DNA from: Lampris incognitus
Taxonomy: Eukaryota > Chordata > Actinopteri > Lampriformes > Lampridae
DNA length: 64,000 bases
NCBI RefSeq assembly: GCF_029633865.1
Contig: NC_079212.1
Location: 87,979,986-88,043,985, forward strand
Direction: 5' to 3'
The notes below the pieces were generated by a model. That model saw nothing but the letters and a program-made list of their open reading frames with translations. It had not been told where the DNA came from and made no database searches. Shown piece after piece: positions 20,501 to 28,893 of this stretch; position 1 is the stretch's first letter; every line of letters starts with the position of its first letter. The position numbers were made by a program, and so were the translations under genes.

Positions 20501-22716
20501 TGGTGTAGACTGTAGAGTCCTGGTCTGATGTATTAGCTCTCCTGTGTTGTGCCATCCTCTTGGCCAGCATCTCTTTAGTTTCCCTGATGTACAAGTCACA
20601 GCATTAAAATGTCACCATCTTACACTGCTGTGAATGCAAACATTTCCAAATCCTCTGTGAATAGTACACATGACCATTGAAACTCTAGTTAATGGTCACG
20701 CCTATATTTGCATATGAAACTGATCGTTGGTTACGGTCATTATGCAACTATTGTTTATAAGGGTGGGGATACCTGCAGTCAGTTTAGGGCCCAGACACAC
20801 CAAACCGACATCAGAGAACTAGCGGCGACGAAGGATGACTGTCGTGTCGCCTCACATCACCTGTCTGGGCCAAAAAGTAGCACTTGAACACACGGCAAAG
20901 ACTACGGCCAGCTAACATGTATGTTCTGCAACTGCGTGAGAGGAAAAATTCTTGAAATGTTCCGGTGAGATGAAGACAAAAAAATGAGAAGAGCCTACTA
21001 TGTGTGTGGCCTCTTCATTGTTTACTTGCTTTCGTAACTTCCGTTTCTCTTCTCGTGCACTCACTGACGGGCTCCGCCGCCAATTCAACATGCTGAATCG
21101 GCTGAAAAGCTGCCGACAGGTCCGGCTAGTGGCAACAGTGCGGGACACTCCACAAAAACTAGGGCCACAGAGGCTCACCAACAGCCCGACACTGGCCGAC
21201 CATCGGCCTGGTGTGTCACGGCCTTTAGACTGAATAGGTCACTTAGATGAGTGATGAAACGTAGCTGTTGATGAGTGCTGTGTCCAGATGGACTGATTCT
21301 TACCTGGATTACTGAGCATGCATCAAGACATTTACTGGCTCCTCTTATGTTGGTGTTAACTTTGTAATGTGTGTATTGCAGTTGCAGGGGGCCATGTATG
21401 TGACCCCCAGTGCTCCTCTGATGGATGTTGGGGTCCTGGGCCAAACCAATGTCTGTCCTGCAAGAATTACAGTAGGGGAGGAACCTGTGTCCCACAGTGC
21501 AAGTTCCTCACGGGGTCAGTTTTCACAAAGTCACGATGGTCGAGGTGGAGTATGTTTGCTGTCTCGCTGTGTTTCACGGTAAACATGTTGTTCTCTTTTT
21601 GTGTGTGCAGGGAAAGACGTGAGTTTGCTACTGTGAGAAGCGAGTGTATGCCCTGCCATGCGGAGTGTGAGGTTCAGGAGGGGAAGCCAACCTGTACTGG
21701 CCCGGTATGCTCCTCTCCAGCCTTTGGCTGGCTGACACAGTCAATCAGATCTTACTTTATTCAGACACATAGGTAGGTCCTTATTAAAAAGAAAAATACA
21801 ACACAGGACAAGAACACAAAATACAGCTAACAGCAGTTCACAAGTCCACAATGATTAAAACCTATACAGACATTTGTTCCAGTGTTTCCAGAAACAAGAG
21901 CAGTACCATGTGTCACTTTGTGTAGGCTCAGTTAAGAGCATTATAATTACATTCTTGGAATCAGTTAATCGGCACACAAATTTGTGCATAAAATTCCTCA
22001 ACACAGCGTTAAAAGTGGGAACATTACTAGTCACAAACATAGGACTTGCACTTGTCCATCTTGGAAGCTTGAGCAAGATTCTGAATGCATCATTATATGC
22101 TGCCTGCAGCAGCTTTTTCATTGTTGCTTTGCCATAGTCTCACCACAAGTGGGCAGTATAGAGTGGAGTACAGTAGGCCCCCTCAAAAGAGCAGTTTTAC
22201 CATCATCTGTACACGTATGACATTTGCGTGCCAGCATGTTGGCTTATGCATACAGTTTATGACATTGGCGCTGCACGTCATCATCGTCATCATCATCACA
22301 TAGATGATTGCTAATGATGAGACCCAGATGTCTTACTCTGTTCACCACATTTAGTGCTTGTTCTGCCAAGAAGAATGAAGCACAAAACATGTCAAATTCT
22401 AGAAACATCTGCACACAACCTGGCTCTGTGACACTAATGTTAGGAGCTGGAAGTCAGCTGCTCTCATGTCGTGGCACTATGCTGGAGAGGATTCTTTACA
22501 AGGGGTGTTGAGTTGATTCACGTTTAGCTGTTGTTCATTAGGACAATTGGGAAACAGTACGAGAGAAACGACACAGAAAGCTCCGGGGAGTTCAATCCCG
22601 AGGCAGTAGAGGCCTGTATGTGACTCCACAAGCAAAGGACAAACCAAAATAAGCCACATAACACTGCATTTCTTTCTCTACAGGGAGCAGACGAGTGTGC
22701 GGTTCGAGCGTCCTGA
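1672..22716 (+). CDS. Truncated tandem erbb3 copy: ectodomain exons 4-15, candidate soluble receptor
   Basis: Eleven exons match exons 4-14 of the full erbb3 downstream, with identical lengths and phases: 1672-1797, 1991-2056, 2157-2275, 2381-2522, 8188-8301, 10249-10366, 10536-10609, 12687-12777, 19357-19577, 21382-21514 and 21611-21704. A twelfth starts at 22684. Every acceptor is AG and every donor GT, and no frame is broken. Exon 15 reads [10 protein letters not shown] and then TGA at 22714-22716, where the full copy continues for 51 codons; homology ends near 22700. Encoded regions are the end of domain I, the Cys-rich domain II, domain III and most of domain IV. The transmembrane and kinase parts are absent, and exons 1-3 are not in the window. 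Exon 12 shows about 20 differences in 221 nt from the other copy, roughly half silent. A possible poly(A) signal lies at 23198-23203. It could be a secreted ErbB3-like ligand trap, or a pseudogene that has not yet decayed. Confidence 0.8.
2766..4978 (-). mobile_element. R4/Rex6-like LINE with restriction-like endonuclease, degraded
   Basis: Minus-strand fragments in order are 4724-4963 (basic N-terminal region), 4105-4359 (RT segment with [20 protein letters not shown] and [11 protein letters not shown]) and 3262-3477 followed by 3062-3262. The last two hold a CxxC...H...C zinc knuckle, then RHNKVLGIVYRNIC, then QPDIVVVDK, the PD-(D/E)xK-like core. The C-terminal knuckle followed by a restriction-like endonuclease is typical of R2/R4-type elements. 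Repeat family A is inserted at 3494-3945. It carries frame breaks and is inactive. Confidence 0.6.
3494..3945 (+). repeat. Interspersed repeat family A, copy 2
   Basis: It runs from AGCTAACTGCTAGTCCACGG to GACAATAAATTGTTCCTGAA and contains the same internal blocks as the copy at 590-1255. It sits inside the R4-like LINE, so it is younger than that element. Confidence 0.6.
5390..5429 (-). ncRNA. Candidate hammerhead ribozyme core (left pLTR arm)
   Basis: The minus strand reads CTGAAGA (5429-5423), then a 6-bp stem II (GTCACT paired with AGTGAT, one wobble), GAAA (5403-5400), a short stem III and GTC (5392-5390). The stem II pairing is better here than in the right arm. Confidence 0.42.
5512..5547 (+). 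ncRNA. Candidate hammerhead ribozyme core (right pLTR arm)
   Basis: The core CTGAAGA (5512-5518) fits CUGANGA. A stem II region follows, then GAAA (5534-5537), a 2-3 bp stem III, and a GTC cleavage triplet ending at 5547. Stem I can form from GTTTA-type and TAAAC-type flanks, but with a two-base mismatch beside the core. Hammerhead motifs are known from pLTRs of Penelope-like elements. Activity is not shown. Confidence 0.4.
6390..6475. repeat. CACTTCACCTT tandem repeat with short palindrome
   Basis: Several TTCACTTCACC units are followed by an inverted repeat around 6435-6472, where AAGTGAAG-type and CTTCACTT-type arms flank a TTACGTAAATC / GATTTACGTAA centre. Confidence 0.6.
6660..7050. other. 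Intron 7 of the truncated copy, no element recognised
   Basis: Part of this stretch is ancestral intron. Sequence around 6845-7010 (CACAAACCCACCTTTACACA, TTCATATGTCAAGGCATTC) matches 45025-45080 and 46835-46860 in intron 7 of the full gene. This supports duplication of exons together with introns. Confidence 0.5.
7051..7885 (+). mobile_element. Degraded Tc1-like transposon
   Basis: The terminal repeats read GATCAGCCCAAACATTAAAACC at 7057-7080 and its inverted partner at about 7850-7878. The + strand keeps pieces of a DD34E transposase: [13 protein letters not shown], then a C-terminal [11 protein letters not shown] where the catalytic Glu should follow PI and is Asn. The element is short (about 830 bp) and frameshifted, so it is dead. 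Confidence 0.7.
8188..8301 (+). CDS. Truncated copy, exon 8 (end of domain II)
   Basis: This 114-nt exon has a TTTCACAG acceptor and a GGTACTT donor. It encodes [20 protein letters not shown] and ends [10 protein letters not shown], the standard junction between domains II and III of ErbB receptors. Phase is 1 on both sides. Confidence 0.88.
8312..8888 (-). mobile_element. RTE/BovB-like LINE, 3' fragment
   Basis: The minus strand encodes the C-terminal part of the RTE polyprotein ([43 protein letters not shown]). Its 3' end carries the family's TAGTAGTAGTAA-like tail, seen on + as ACTACTACTATTAC at 8336-8349. It is 5' truncated and frame-broken, and sits just after exon 8 of the truncated copy. 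Confidence 0.75.
8889..9150. other. Intron 8 of the truncated copy, mostly unique
   Basis: A short segment (8935-8965, ending ATAGTCCCCCAAC) matches 47330-47350 in intron 8 of the full gene. The rest, with a C-run and an A-run near 9020-9050, is unrecognised. Confidence 0.4.
9153..9365. mobile_element. Fold-back MITE
   Basis: Inverted arms read TTCTAAAAGTTAAGTTTACTT at about 9157 and AAGTAAGCTTAACTTTTAGGA near 9340-9362. They extend inward through GGAAAC...AGTGACACTTG on one side and CAAGTGTAATCAGTTTCC on the other, and through matching TAAGTAAAT blocks. There is no coding capacity. Confidence 0.65.
9545..9957 (+). repeat. Interspersed repeat family A, copy 3
   Basis: It shares GCTAGTTGCTAGCCCATGCA, CATCCTGACTGGCGTTCGTT and the end block GACATAAATAAAGTGTTCCTGA with the other copies. 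It is diverged and has no coding capacity. Confidence 0.55.
10249..12777 (+). CDS. Truncated copy, exons 9-11 (domain III, first part)
   Basis: Exons are 10249-10366 (118 nt), 10536-10609 (74 nt) and 12687-12777 (91 nt). They encode the L2 ligand-binding domain segments with [27 protein letters not shown] and VREITG, and SNLQIIQGR. All are in frame with each other. Long open frames that run through 10249-10609 without splicing are not real. Confidence 0.85.
10915..11175 (+). mobile_element. tRNA-derived SINE, 3' truncated
   Basis: The head resembles a tRNA gene with an A-box-like GGTGGCATGGTGGTCT and a B box GGTTCGAATCCC. The conserved body includes CAGACACAATTGGCCG and GCACTAGCGCCTCCTCTGG. 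The tail is missing. The same family recurs immediately downstream and at 35391. Confidence 0.75.
11212..11650 (+). mobile_element. tRNA-derived SINE, near full length
   Basis: The tRNA-like head has B box AGTTCGAATCCC. It is followed by the CACAATTGGCCG body, a GGTGAAACTCCTCACTGTCAG segment and an A-rich end at about 11634-11655. It is a second member of the family at 10915, inserted in the same orientation. Confidence 0.78.
11656..12686. other. Intron 10 of the truncated copy, fragmentary repeats
   Basis: At 11735-11760 the minus strand reads HCYADDT, an RT YADD box, so a LINE remnant covers at least about 11730-11900. A TA/CA simple repeat lies at 12301-12327. The remainder shows no recognisable gene. 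Confidence 0.4.
12955..13145 (+). mobile_element. LINE/SINE 3' tail remnant
   Basis: It ends with GTAAAGCTCCTTGAGGCAAA followed by GGGCTATACAAATAAAATTGA. This is the conserved 'TGTAAAGC...TACAAATAAAA' terminus of fish L2-type elements and their SINEs. No coding remains. Confidence 0.5.
13760..15194 (+). mobile_element. Rex3-like LINE insertion
   Basis: The + strand encodes Rex3-type [36 protein letters not shown], then [19 protein letters not shown] and [20 protein letters not shown]. It ends CTGCCATCGTGACCCGACCC plus GAAGATGAGATGAGA, the Rex3-type 3' end. The YADD box region is altered (14391-14401) and the frame breaks more than once. It is 5' truncated and inactive. Confidence 0.75.
15673..18471 (+). 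mobile_element. Tc1-like transposon (outer), with nested second Tc1
   Basis: The terminal inverted repeats are about 75 bp, beginning GAAACCCCAATTCC at 15673 and ending with its complement at 18471. TA duplications lie at 15671-15672 and 18472-18473. A transposase in broken frames spans about 15987-17050. It has an N-terminal helix-turn-helix ([12 protein letters not shown]), WSDES (first Asp), QQDNAKPHS (second Asp) and [11 protein letters not shown] (Glu), so the DD34E residues are all present. A stop near 16203 and frame shifts make it non-autonomous. Confidence 0.85.
17189..18385. mobile_element. Snap-back Tc1: head-to-head palindrome of two 5' ends
   Basis: The element is bounded by TA at 17187-17188 and 18386-18387, with ends CACTACCGTTCAAAAGTTTG. 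The left arm (17189-17723) and right arm (17851-18385) are 535-bp inverted copies around a 127-bp spacer. Each arm begins a Tc1 transposase on opposite strands ([20 protein letters not shown] at 17568 + and 18006 -). Only the right half continues into [19 protein letters not shown]. The arms look nearly identical by eye. Confidence 0.85.
18728..19356. other. Intron 11 of the truncated copy, end
   Basis: No gene is seen. The last 120 bases (TTTATGCCTGTAATTGGGTT and following) match 49690-49806 before exon 12 of the full gene. This is duplicated intron sequence. Confidence 0.5.
19357..22716 (+). CDS. Truncated copy, exons 12-15 (end of domain III, domain IV, premature stop)
   Basis: Exons are 19357-19577 (221 nt), 21382-21514 (133 nt), 21611-21704 (94 nt) and 22684-22716. 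Exon 12 encodes [20 protein letters not shown], exon 13 the [17 protein letters not shown] module, and exon 14 the [16 protein letters not shown] module. Exon 15 stops after [10 protein letters not shown]. The sequence after the stop has no match to exon 15 of the intact gene, so the truncation looks like a rearrangement breakpoint and not a point mutation. Confidence 0.82.
19693..19936. mobile_element. MITE with GCCCCTTTCCCACT termini
   Basis: The terminal repeats read CGCCCCTTTCCCACTACATG and its inverted partner ACTAAATGGTACCGAC region (19905-19936). There is no coding capacity. It interrupts the left Penelope arm between the two hammerhead-core blocks. Confidence 0.65.
20259..20502. mobile_element. 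hAT-type MITE, copy 1
   Basis: The 244-bp element has inverted ends CAGTGTTTCCCAACCCAGTC and GACTGGGTTAGGAAACGTTG. The likely 8-bp target duplications GTGTAGGG and GTGTAGAC match at 6 of 8 positions. It splits the GIY-YIG remnant and is the same family as 25432-25673. Confidence 0.75.
20785..21229. mobile_element. MITE with GGCCCAGACACACCAA termini
   Basis: The ends read GGGCCCAGACACACCAAACC and the inverted GGCCTGGTGTGTCACGGCC. They are flanked by TTTAG on both sides. It lies in the right Penelope arm. No transposase is evident. Confidence 0.6.
21765..22360 (-). mobile_element. LINE 3' fragment
   Basis: The minus strand at 21855-22121 encodes [20 protein letters not shown], then a conserved [10 protein letters not shown] and a [11 protein letters not shown] end. 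This is a C-terminus recurrent in fish non-LTR elements of the jockey/CR1 group. It is in intron 14 of the truncated erbb3 copy. Confidence 0.55.
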
Positions 22717-23392
22717 GAAGCCTACCACCTCCTGCTTCACAAAGGAACACGGAAGACCCCATTTTGTAAAATATTTACTCTCAACATATTTCTTTACTGT
22801 CTTAAATTGACCACACGTACTGTGTACTACAACATGTACTACAAACCATACAGACTATATGTACTACACACAGTAGATCTCCTTTACGGTTTTGCATACG
22901 ATGCCAAAACCAGTCCTGCATGGATGTGCGAAGGACTTGTTCATACATTTACTCTTAACTCCCCTCGTAGTTTCCTGGATATTTGTTTGTAAGCTTGTTC
23001 TGTGTTTTGGGGTTAAACACTTTGACGTCGGCCGTGTCTGTGAAGCAGTTATAATCAATGGGTAAAGTATATATACTTCTTAATGATCCATGCCATATTG
23101 TTACAAGTAGGTGTAACGTGGTGGAGGCCACGTTTCAATGCTGGATGCGTGGGCACGCCTGTATGTGATATAACGAGAGACAATCCTGTCGTATTAAAAT
23201 AAACCTGACTTTCTGTATCATCTGGCTTACTGGTTTTGTGTGAATACAGTTCCTGGAGTCAGTTTAACCCGACATTCACAGTCCTTCTTGTTGTAGCAAG
23301 CTGCCACCTGAAGAGGTCACTCTGTTGCAGCCAGTATGTATAGGTGTGGGTGTTGTGCTACACCAGCTGAACATGCACTGTGTTTGAAATGA
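22717..23392 (+). other. Possible 3' UTR and flank of the truncated erbb3 copy
   Basis: No coding sequence was recognised. A canonical AATAAA at 23198-23203 lies about 480 bases after the exon-15 stop and could terminate a soluble transcript. There is no homology to the full gene after about 22700. Confidence 0.35.
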
Positions 23393-23800
23393 GTTCTTCA
23401 TCTCATCTCGTCTCATCATCAGCTGCTTCTCCGGGGTCGGGTCGCGGTGGCAGCAAGCTAAGTAGGGCACTCCAGACATCCCTCTCCCAGCAACTCCCTC
23501 CAGCTCCTCCTGGGGGATCCCAAGGCATTCCTAGGCCAGATTGGACATGTAGTCCCTCCAGCGAGTTCTGGGTCTACCCCGGGCTCTCCTCCCAGTTGGC
23601 CGTGCCCGGTAAACCTCCAAAGGAAAGGTGCCCAGGAGGCATCCTAATCAGATGCTCGAACCACCTCAACTGGCTCCTTTCGACGCGAAGGAGCAGCGGC
23701 TCTGCTCCGAGCTCCCTCCGGATGTCAGAGCTCCTCACCCTATCTCTAAGGCTGAGCCCAGACACCCTACGGAGGAGTACTTCCTGGAAGTGACTTAGTC
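23393..23800 (-). mobile_element. Rex3-like LINE, 3' fragment
   Basis: The minus strand encodes [20 protein letters not shown] and the [18 protein letters not shown] block of the Rex3 C-terminus. The + strand starts CATCTCATCTCGTCTCATCA, the complement of the Rex3 3' end. Confidence 0.75.
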
Positions 23801-23989
23801 AGGAGCAAAACAACACACTGCCAGCTTTCCTCACTGATGACTAGTTGGTTTTTTAATGAGAATTCCAGTTTTATTTTTAACTTAATTTTTATTTAGTTTT
23901 AAACAGTATTACAATATGTTCTCATACGTCGACGCTTTTCCAGCTGTATCTATACCTTCTTCGCACTGACTTTTAAATATTAAGTAGAC

Positions 23990-24760
23990 AAACGACGAAA
24001 AAGATCCGCTCCGAAGTAAAGTTCCCCTGAAGAATGTTGCTAGAGTCAGGCCCTGCCTCTCCCCGGAAGACACCAAGAAGGTGACGCATGCGCTTCTCTC
24101 TTCGCGTCTAGACCACTGCAGCGCTCCTCGTATGGGTTCACCCACAACAAGCATCGATAGGCTGCAACTAGTACAGAACGCTGGAGCAAGGGCCGTACCA
24201 AAAACCAGGATGAGAGACCACATGACCCCAGTATTAGCGTCTTTACACTGGCTTCCTGTAACACCGAGGAGGAGTTCTTTAACTTGCACCCTCATACCTG
24301 TCTGACCGCTTATCTGATGATGTCCCCGAGCCGGTCTCTCAGGTCCTCTGGTGCTGGACTGCTCACTGTCCCCAGAATGATCTAGAAAAGTGTTTTGTTT
24401 TGATGCACCGACCGCTTGGAATAGACCCCCCCCCCCCCCAACACAACACATAAGAGAAGCAGTGTCCACAGATAGTTTTAAGAATCAGCTCAAGACCCAT
24501 TTTTATGCTCTTGCTTTTAATTAATTCCACTTTATATTTCTTTTATTTTTCATCTGGTACTGTGGCTTTATTTCTGGCCACGTGTTTTTTGCCTAGGTCT
24601 GTGTTTTATTACTTTTAACTTATTTTTATCAGTATTGTGGTTGAGTTTTATTGTTTCCCTTGTTTTAATGTAAAGCACTTTGAGCTGCATTTTATGTATG
24701 AAAGGTGGTGTACAAATAAAGCTTATTATCATCATTATTAATAATAATAATAATAATAAA
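23990..24760 (+). mobile_element. L2-like LINE, 3' portion
   Basis: The + strand encodes VTHALLSSRLDHCSAP, then LQLVQNAGARAV and LASLHWLPV, the conserved L2 C-terminal blocks. It ends TGTAAAGCACTTTGAGCTGC, then TACAAATAAAGC, then an ATT/TAA-type simple tail (24725-24760), the usual L2 terminus. It has frame breaks. Confidence 0.75.
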
Positions 24761-24939
24761 GTAATAGCCACATAAACAAGGGATATGTTATAAACCAGAG
24801 AAACAAGAGAAGAAAGTGGACAGTGAGAGAAGAGAATAAAAAAGAAAAGAGAATAAACCTCCCTGTATTAGTGGAGCCATGACAGGGCCCCACCGCCCAG
24901 TGAATATACATTTTTGGAGCATTCATTGTTTGTTTTGTT

Positions 24940-27780
24940 TTTGTTTATTTCAAACGTTAAATTTAAAAAAAAAAGTATAATAAAAAAAACAAAAGAGAGA
25001 AAACATAAAAACAAGCAAGCAATATCATCAAACATTTGTTTTAAATCTCGGCGGTTGGAAAAGGAGTAGGCACAAGTTAAAAATACAAACTTTTCTAGTC
25101 CTACCCCCTTTTTCTATTGTAGCATTTCAACAGTGAACTGTGTGATTTAAATGCAAACTCAGTCCTCTCCCACCAGTGACCGTGACGTCTATCTAGTAAA
25201 CCACACAAAGATGCTTCATTCAACACAACAAGAACAAAGAATAAATATGTATAATAAAAATATAAATATGTTATTTGCTCCATATGGTTGACGTCCCACA
25301 CGTTTTGTATCCATAAGTTATATGGTGTTGGGAGGGTGGGGGTCCTGGTTTCATCCATTTAATGGTAATACACTTCAGGTCTGCTGTAAGTAGTATTCCT
25401 AGGAGTTATTTCTTAGACCTCCCCTCTAGACCAGTGTTTCTCAACCCAGTCCTCAAGGAACCCCTATCCTGCAGATTTTCTTTGCAATCCTGAATAGGTA
25501 CCTGTTTGTAGTTATTCAACCAATCAGCAATGAATGTCTGAGTTTGCACACCTTGCATAATTAAGTGCTATGAGATGACTGGTTGAATAAGTACAAGCAG
25601 GGCTACCTATGCAGGGTTACAATGAAAATCTGCAGGATAGGGGGGTCCTTGAGGACTGGGTTGAGAAACACTGCTCTAGACCATCAGGTATTAGTGCCAG
25701 TAGCGGCACCATAGGATCTTGTGGGATATTCTGCTGGAACACTTCTTTAAGAGCATCAGACACCTCTCTCCACAAGACATGTAACTTAGGGCGTAACCAC
25801 AATATGTGAGTATGGTTTCCAGTTTGTGCTCCGCAGTTTCTCCAACATGAACCGGTGTGTGTTGGGCCCACCCTTGACACCGTCTCCGGCCTTCGAACAT
25901 ATCTAGCGACGACTTTCCATTTAAATTCCCTCCATGTGTTTGAATTGGTCACTAGGTTTGTGTCTGTGCATATCTCCTCCCAGGTATCCCGTGTTTACCG
26001 ATGTTTAATTCTGATTTTGATATAGTTCGCAGATTATTCTCCTCCCTCCATCCCCTGTAGGAGTTTCCCCCCATTCTTTGTGTGTAGTAAGGAAGCGTCT
26101 TCATTGCAGATATCTGAAGAAGTCTGCTGTAGGGAGATTGAATTCATTTTTTTTATCTGTTCAAATGTCTTAAGATTGCCCTTGTTCAATATCTGATGCA
26201 GTTTAATGAAGCCATGTTCTGGCCATTTTTTAAACCCTGTATCTAAATTGTTAGGCATAACGGTCTTCATATATCCAATGCTTGTTAGTGGCAAGATGGT
26301 TTTGGGTAGTCCATATGCTGATTGTAATTTCCCCCCCATATGTGTAACGTAATTGCAGTTCTTTGTCCCGTTTCTTTTATAGGGGCATCCAAAAAATGGT
26401 AGAACGTGCAGAGGCTCTGAACACACGCTTTTAAGCCATGCAGCATGTATATGTACTATCCTGCATCCACATTAGCAAGGGCTCCATCCGTGCAGCCCAA
26501 AAGCAATATCTTAAGTTAGGAAGTTTAAGGCCCCCATCTGGCTTAGATAGCCGTAATGTTTTAAGCCTAATTCTTGGACGCTTTCTTTGCCATATGAACT
26601 GAGAAATCAATTTATCCAGATTATCAAAAGTAGATTGCGGGACTTCAATAGGTAACATCTGAAATAAATAAAGCAGCCCGGGCAAAACATTCATACGTAT
26701 GCTTTCAATACCGACAAGTAGGGCCCGAGGGAGTACAGACCATCTGTCTAAATCATTACTAACACATCGAGTTATTTTCTTGTAATTGGCATCATAAAGG
26801 TTTTGTACAGAATTGGGATGCATATACCGAGATACTTAATACCATGTTTTACCTTTAAACCCACTCTGGAGTTTTATACGTTGTGGTGTTCTGCCGCTAC
26901 TTCTGTTTTTCCCACAGTGATTTTGTATCCTGAGTAATATCCATATGGTGAAATAAGTTTCCTTAGGTGTGGTATTGTTGTTGTTGGTTCTGTTAAATAT
27001 AGTAGCACATCGTCTGCATAAAGGGACATAAAGGGATGATTTATGCTCTTCTTTATTTATTTCAATTCCTTTTATGTTGTTATCGTCTCTAATGAGCTGT
27101 GCTAACGGTTCAGTGCTAATGGCAAACGGGAGGGGTGAAAGGGAGCAGCCCTGTCTACATCTGCGTTCTTATATAAATCTCTCTGATCTATACCCATTAA
27201 CGTTGACAGCAGCCTGTGGACCTGAGTAAAGTGTTCGTATCCAGTTTATGAAATTAGCGCCGAATTTAAACCGTTTTAGTGTTTGAAATAAGTATTACCA
27301 TGACACACGATCAAAGGCCTTTTGGGCTTCTAATGATATGATTATCACTTCTTTTTTCTCATCCTTTCGATGGGACATTATGCTAAGTAATCTTCTGATA
27401 TTATCTCCATAGTGTCTTCCAGTAATGAAACCAGTCTGATCAGGATGGATAATTTGAGCGATAATTTTACTGACCCGTCTAGCCAAAATTGCTGCTAAAA
27501 TGTGTAAGTCTCCATTCAATGGTGACGTTGGCCTATAGGATTGGCATTCGGTAGGGTCTTAACCCTCGTTATGTATTACCACTTGGTTTGCTTCTCTCCA
27601 GGAGGGGGCCATAACTTTAAACTCAAATGCATGATGGTACCCTTTTAATAACAAGGGAGATAACATGTCTTTAAAGGTTTTGTAAAACTCATTAGTAAAT
27701 CCACCTGGTCTTGGGCTTTTATTATTTTTCAGAGTGGAGGTCAAATTTCAGTTTTAAAGAGACATTTGATACAGAATCCA
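24940..27780 (-). mobile_element. L1-like LINE, 5' truncated
   Basis: Minus-strand pieces in order from 5' are: 27559-27744 (NNKSPRPGGFTNEFYKTF); 27295-27519 (HPDQTGFITGRHYGDNIRR, then EAQKAFDRVSW); about 27000-27030 (the RT YADD block region); 26431-26823 (LPIEVPQSTFDNLDKLISQF, IWQRKRPRI); and 26034-26426 and 25617-25952 (GPTHTGSCWRNC, then DPMVPLLALI). These are L1/Tx1-type RT and C-terminal motifs. Multiple frame breaks make it inactive. A hAT MITE is inserted at 25432-25673. Confidence 0.7.
25432..25673. mobile_element. hAT-type MITE, copy 2, with perfect 8-bp target duplication
   Basis: The inverted ends are CAGTGTTTCTCAACCCAGTC and GACTGGGTTGAGAAACACTG. CTCTAGAC flanks both sides (25424-25431 and 25674-25681). 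The 242-bp length, the ends and the 8-bp duplication fit a non-autonomous hAT element. It is better preserved than the copy at 20259. Confidence 0.88.
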
Positions 27781-28190
27781 AACATGGGATGTAATAAAAG
27801 GTAAGATTGTTTTCATGGACAAAATGCTGGCAGTCTAACACAATGCATGTTCTGTATGTTAGACAAATGCAGTGATGCACTTAAGGGAGTATTATCTGAA
27901 GTCAGATACACGTTCATGTTTCCTTTCAAATAGTCTGTGCAGCAGGTGATTTCACTGTGAAGACAACAGTGAAGAAATATTTTGACTATTACTTCCTGGT
28001 CGAACCAGCAGTGGTGAAATATTAACCATGTTTCTCTGGAATCCAGCCCGTAGGGTTTAAATGGTTCTGACTGAACAACAGACCAAGATATACTCCGTCA
28101 TCAACAACCGACATGTTTTCCCTTTAAGCTGAAAGATTTTGTGATCTCCTCAAATCAAATCAAGAGAGACAGACGGAGAGAGCCAGAGAG
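27781..28190. other. Intergenic, no feature recognised
   Basis: AT-rich unique-looking sequence. No frames, motifs or repeats stand out. Confidence 0.4.
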
Positions 28191-28206
28191 AGAATGCAAG
28201 AGAGAG

Positions 28207-28252
<46 letters not shown>
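28207..28252. repeat. (AG)n microsatellite
   Basis: An almost pure GA run, preceded by imperfect GAGAGCCAGAGAGA units from 28163. The Arg-Glu frame across it is an artefact. Confidence 0.9.
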
Positions 28253-28255
<3 letters not shown>

Positions 28256-28256
<1 letters not shown>

Positions 28257-28890
28257 GGGCTGCAGGTAGAGCCAGTTTCCAGAGAACAGTTGGCTGGCTC
28301 ACCCACTCTCACAGACAGACGGTGTTTGCAGAAAGCTCAAATGACAACCCATCATGGGGACAAGAAACAGAAAGACAGTTTAGGTTCAAGAAAACCAGCT
28401 TTGTCCCTCCTCGTTCTCGTTCTCTTCCTCTCTGTCTTGCTCCAACTCTCTCGTTCTCCACATTTAGTGTGACATGTTTATTTGCTTATTACCGAGCATG
28501 CGTGACATCTTCAGCACAACACATTTTAGACACAAGCCTGGTACTTTTCTCCTTTTCTCCACTTACTTCAAATGAGTCCAGTGGTGGAACAGCCTCACAT
28601 CCCTGGATCAACATGAACAGCATCTGACTGTAACACGTGTGAGGCACAAAGCAAACAGGGAGGAGACTTTTCAATACCCGCTCATCAATGTCATAGAAAA
28701 CAAAATGAACCCATGGCCTGTTTATCTTGAGAAATTAAAACAATAAAAGGGACATTTTATGAGGCATGATCATTTGAAAATCATGACTACAAATGAGTTT
28801 ATGAATCCTGCCCTCAGGTTTCCACACTGATGCTCTTTGGATGTCTTCACACCATAACGGAGGGGAGCCCTGAGGTCTCATCTGCAGAAG
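28256..28890. other. Intergenic, no feature recognised
   Basis: No convincing coding or repeat structure between the GA repeat and the double hairpin. Confidence 0.4.
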
Positions 28891-28893
28891 CCC

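Larger units (their letters stand above)
19629..21329 (-). mobile_element. Penelope-like element fragment with GIY-YIG remnant and inverted arms
   Basis: Long inverted arms (19629-20130 and 20620-21300) share the pLTR seen at 5354-5620. The family tail ACCTGGATTACTGAGCATGC lies at the right end. The centre encodes on the minus strand a Neptune-type GIY-YIG endonuclease C-terminus: [18 protein letters not shown] (about 20610-20560), then [20 protein letters not shown] (about 20250-20190). Flanks 19615-19628 and 21330-21343 look like a decayed target-site duplication. Three MITEs are nested inside. Confidence 0.65.

Noticed and set aside
22684-22716. Stop in exon 15 as a simple point mutation
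   Set aside because: After about 22700 no alignment to exon 15 (51687-51841) continues in any frame, so it is a breakpoint and not a single substitution.
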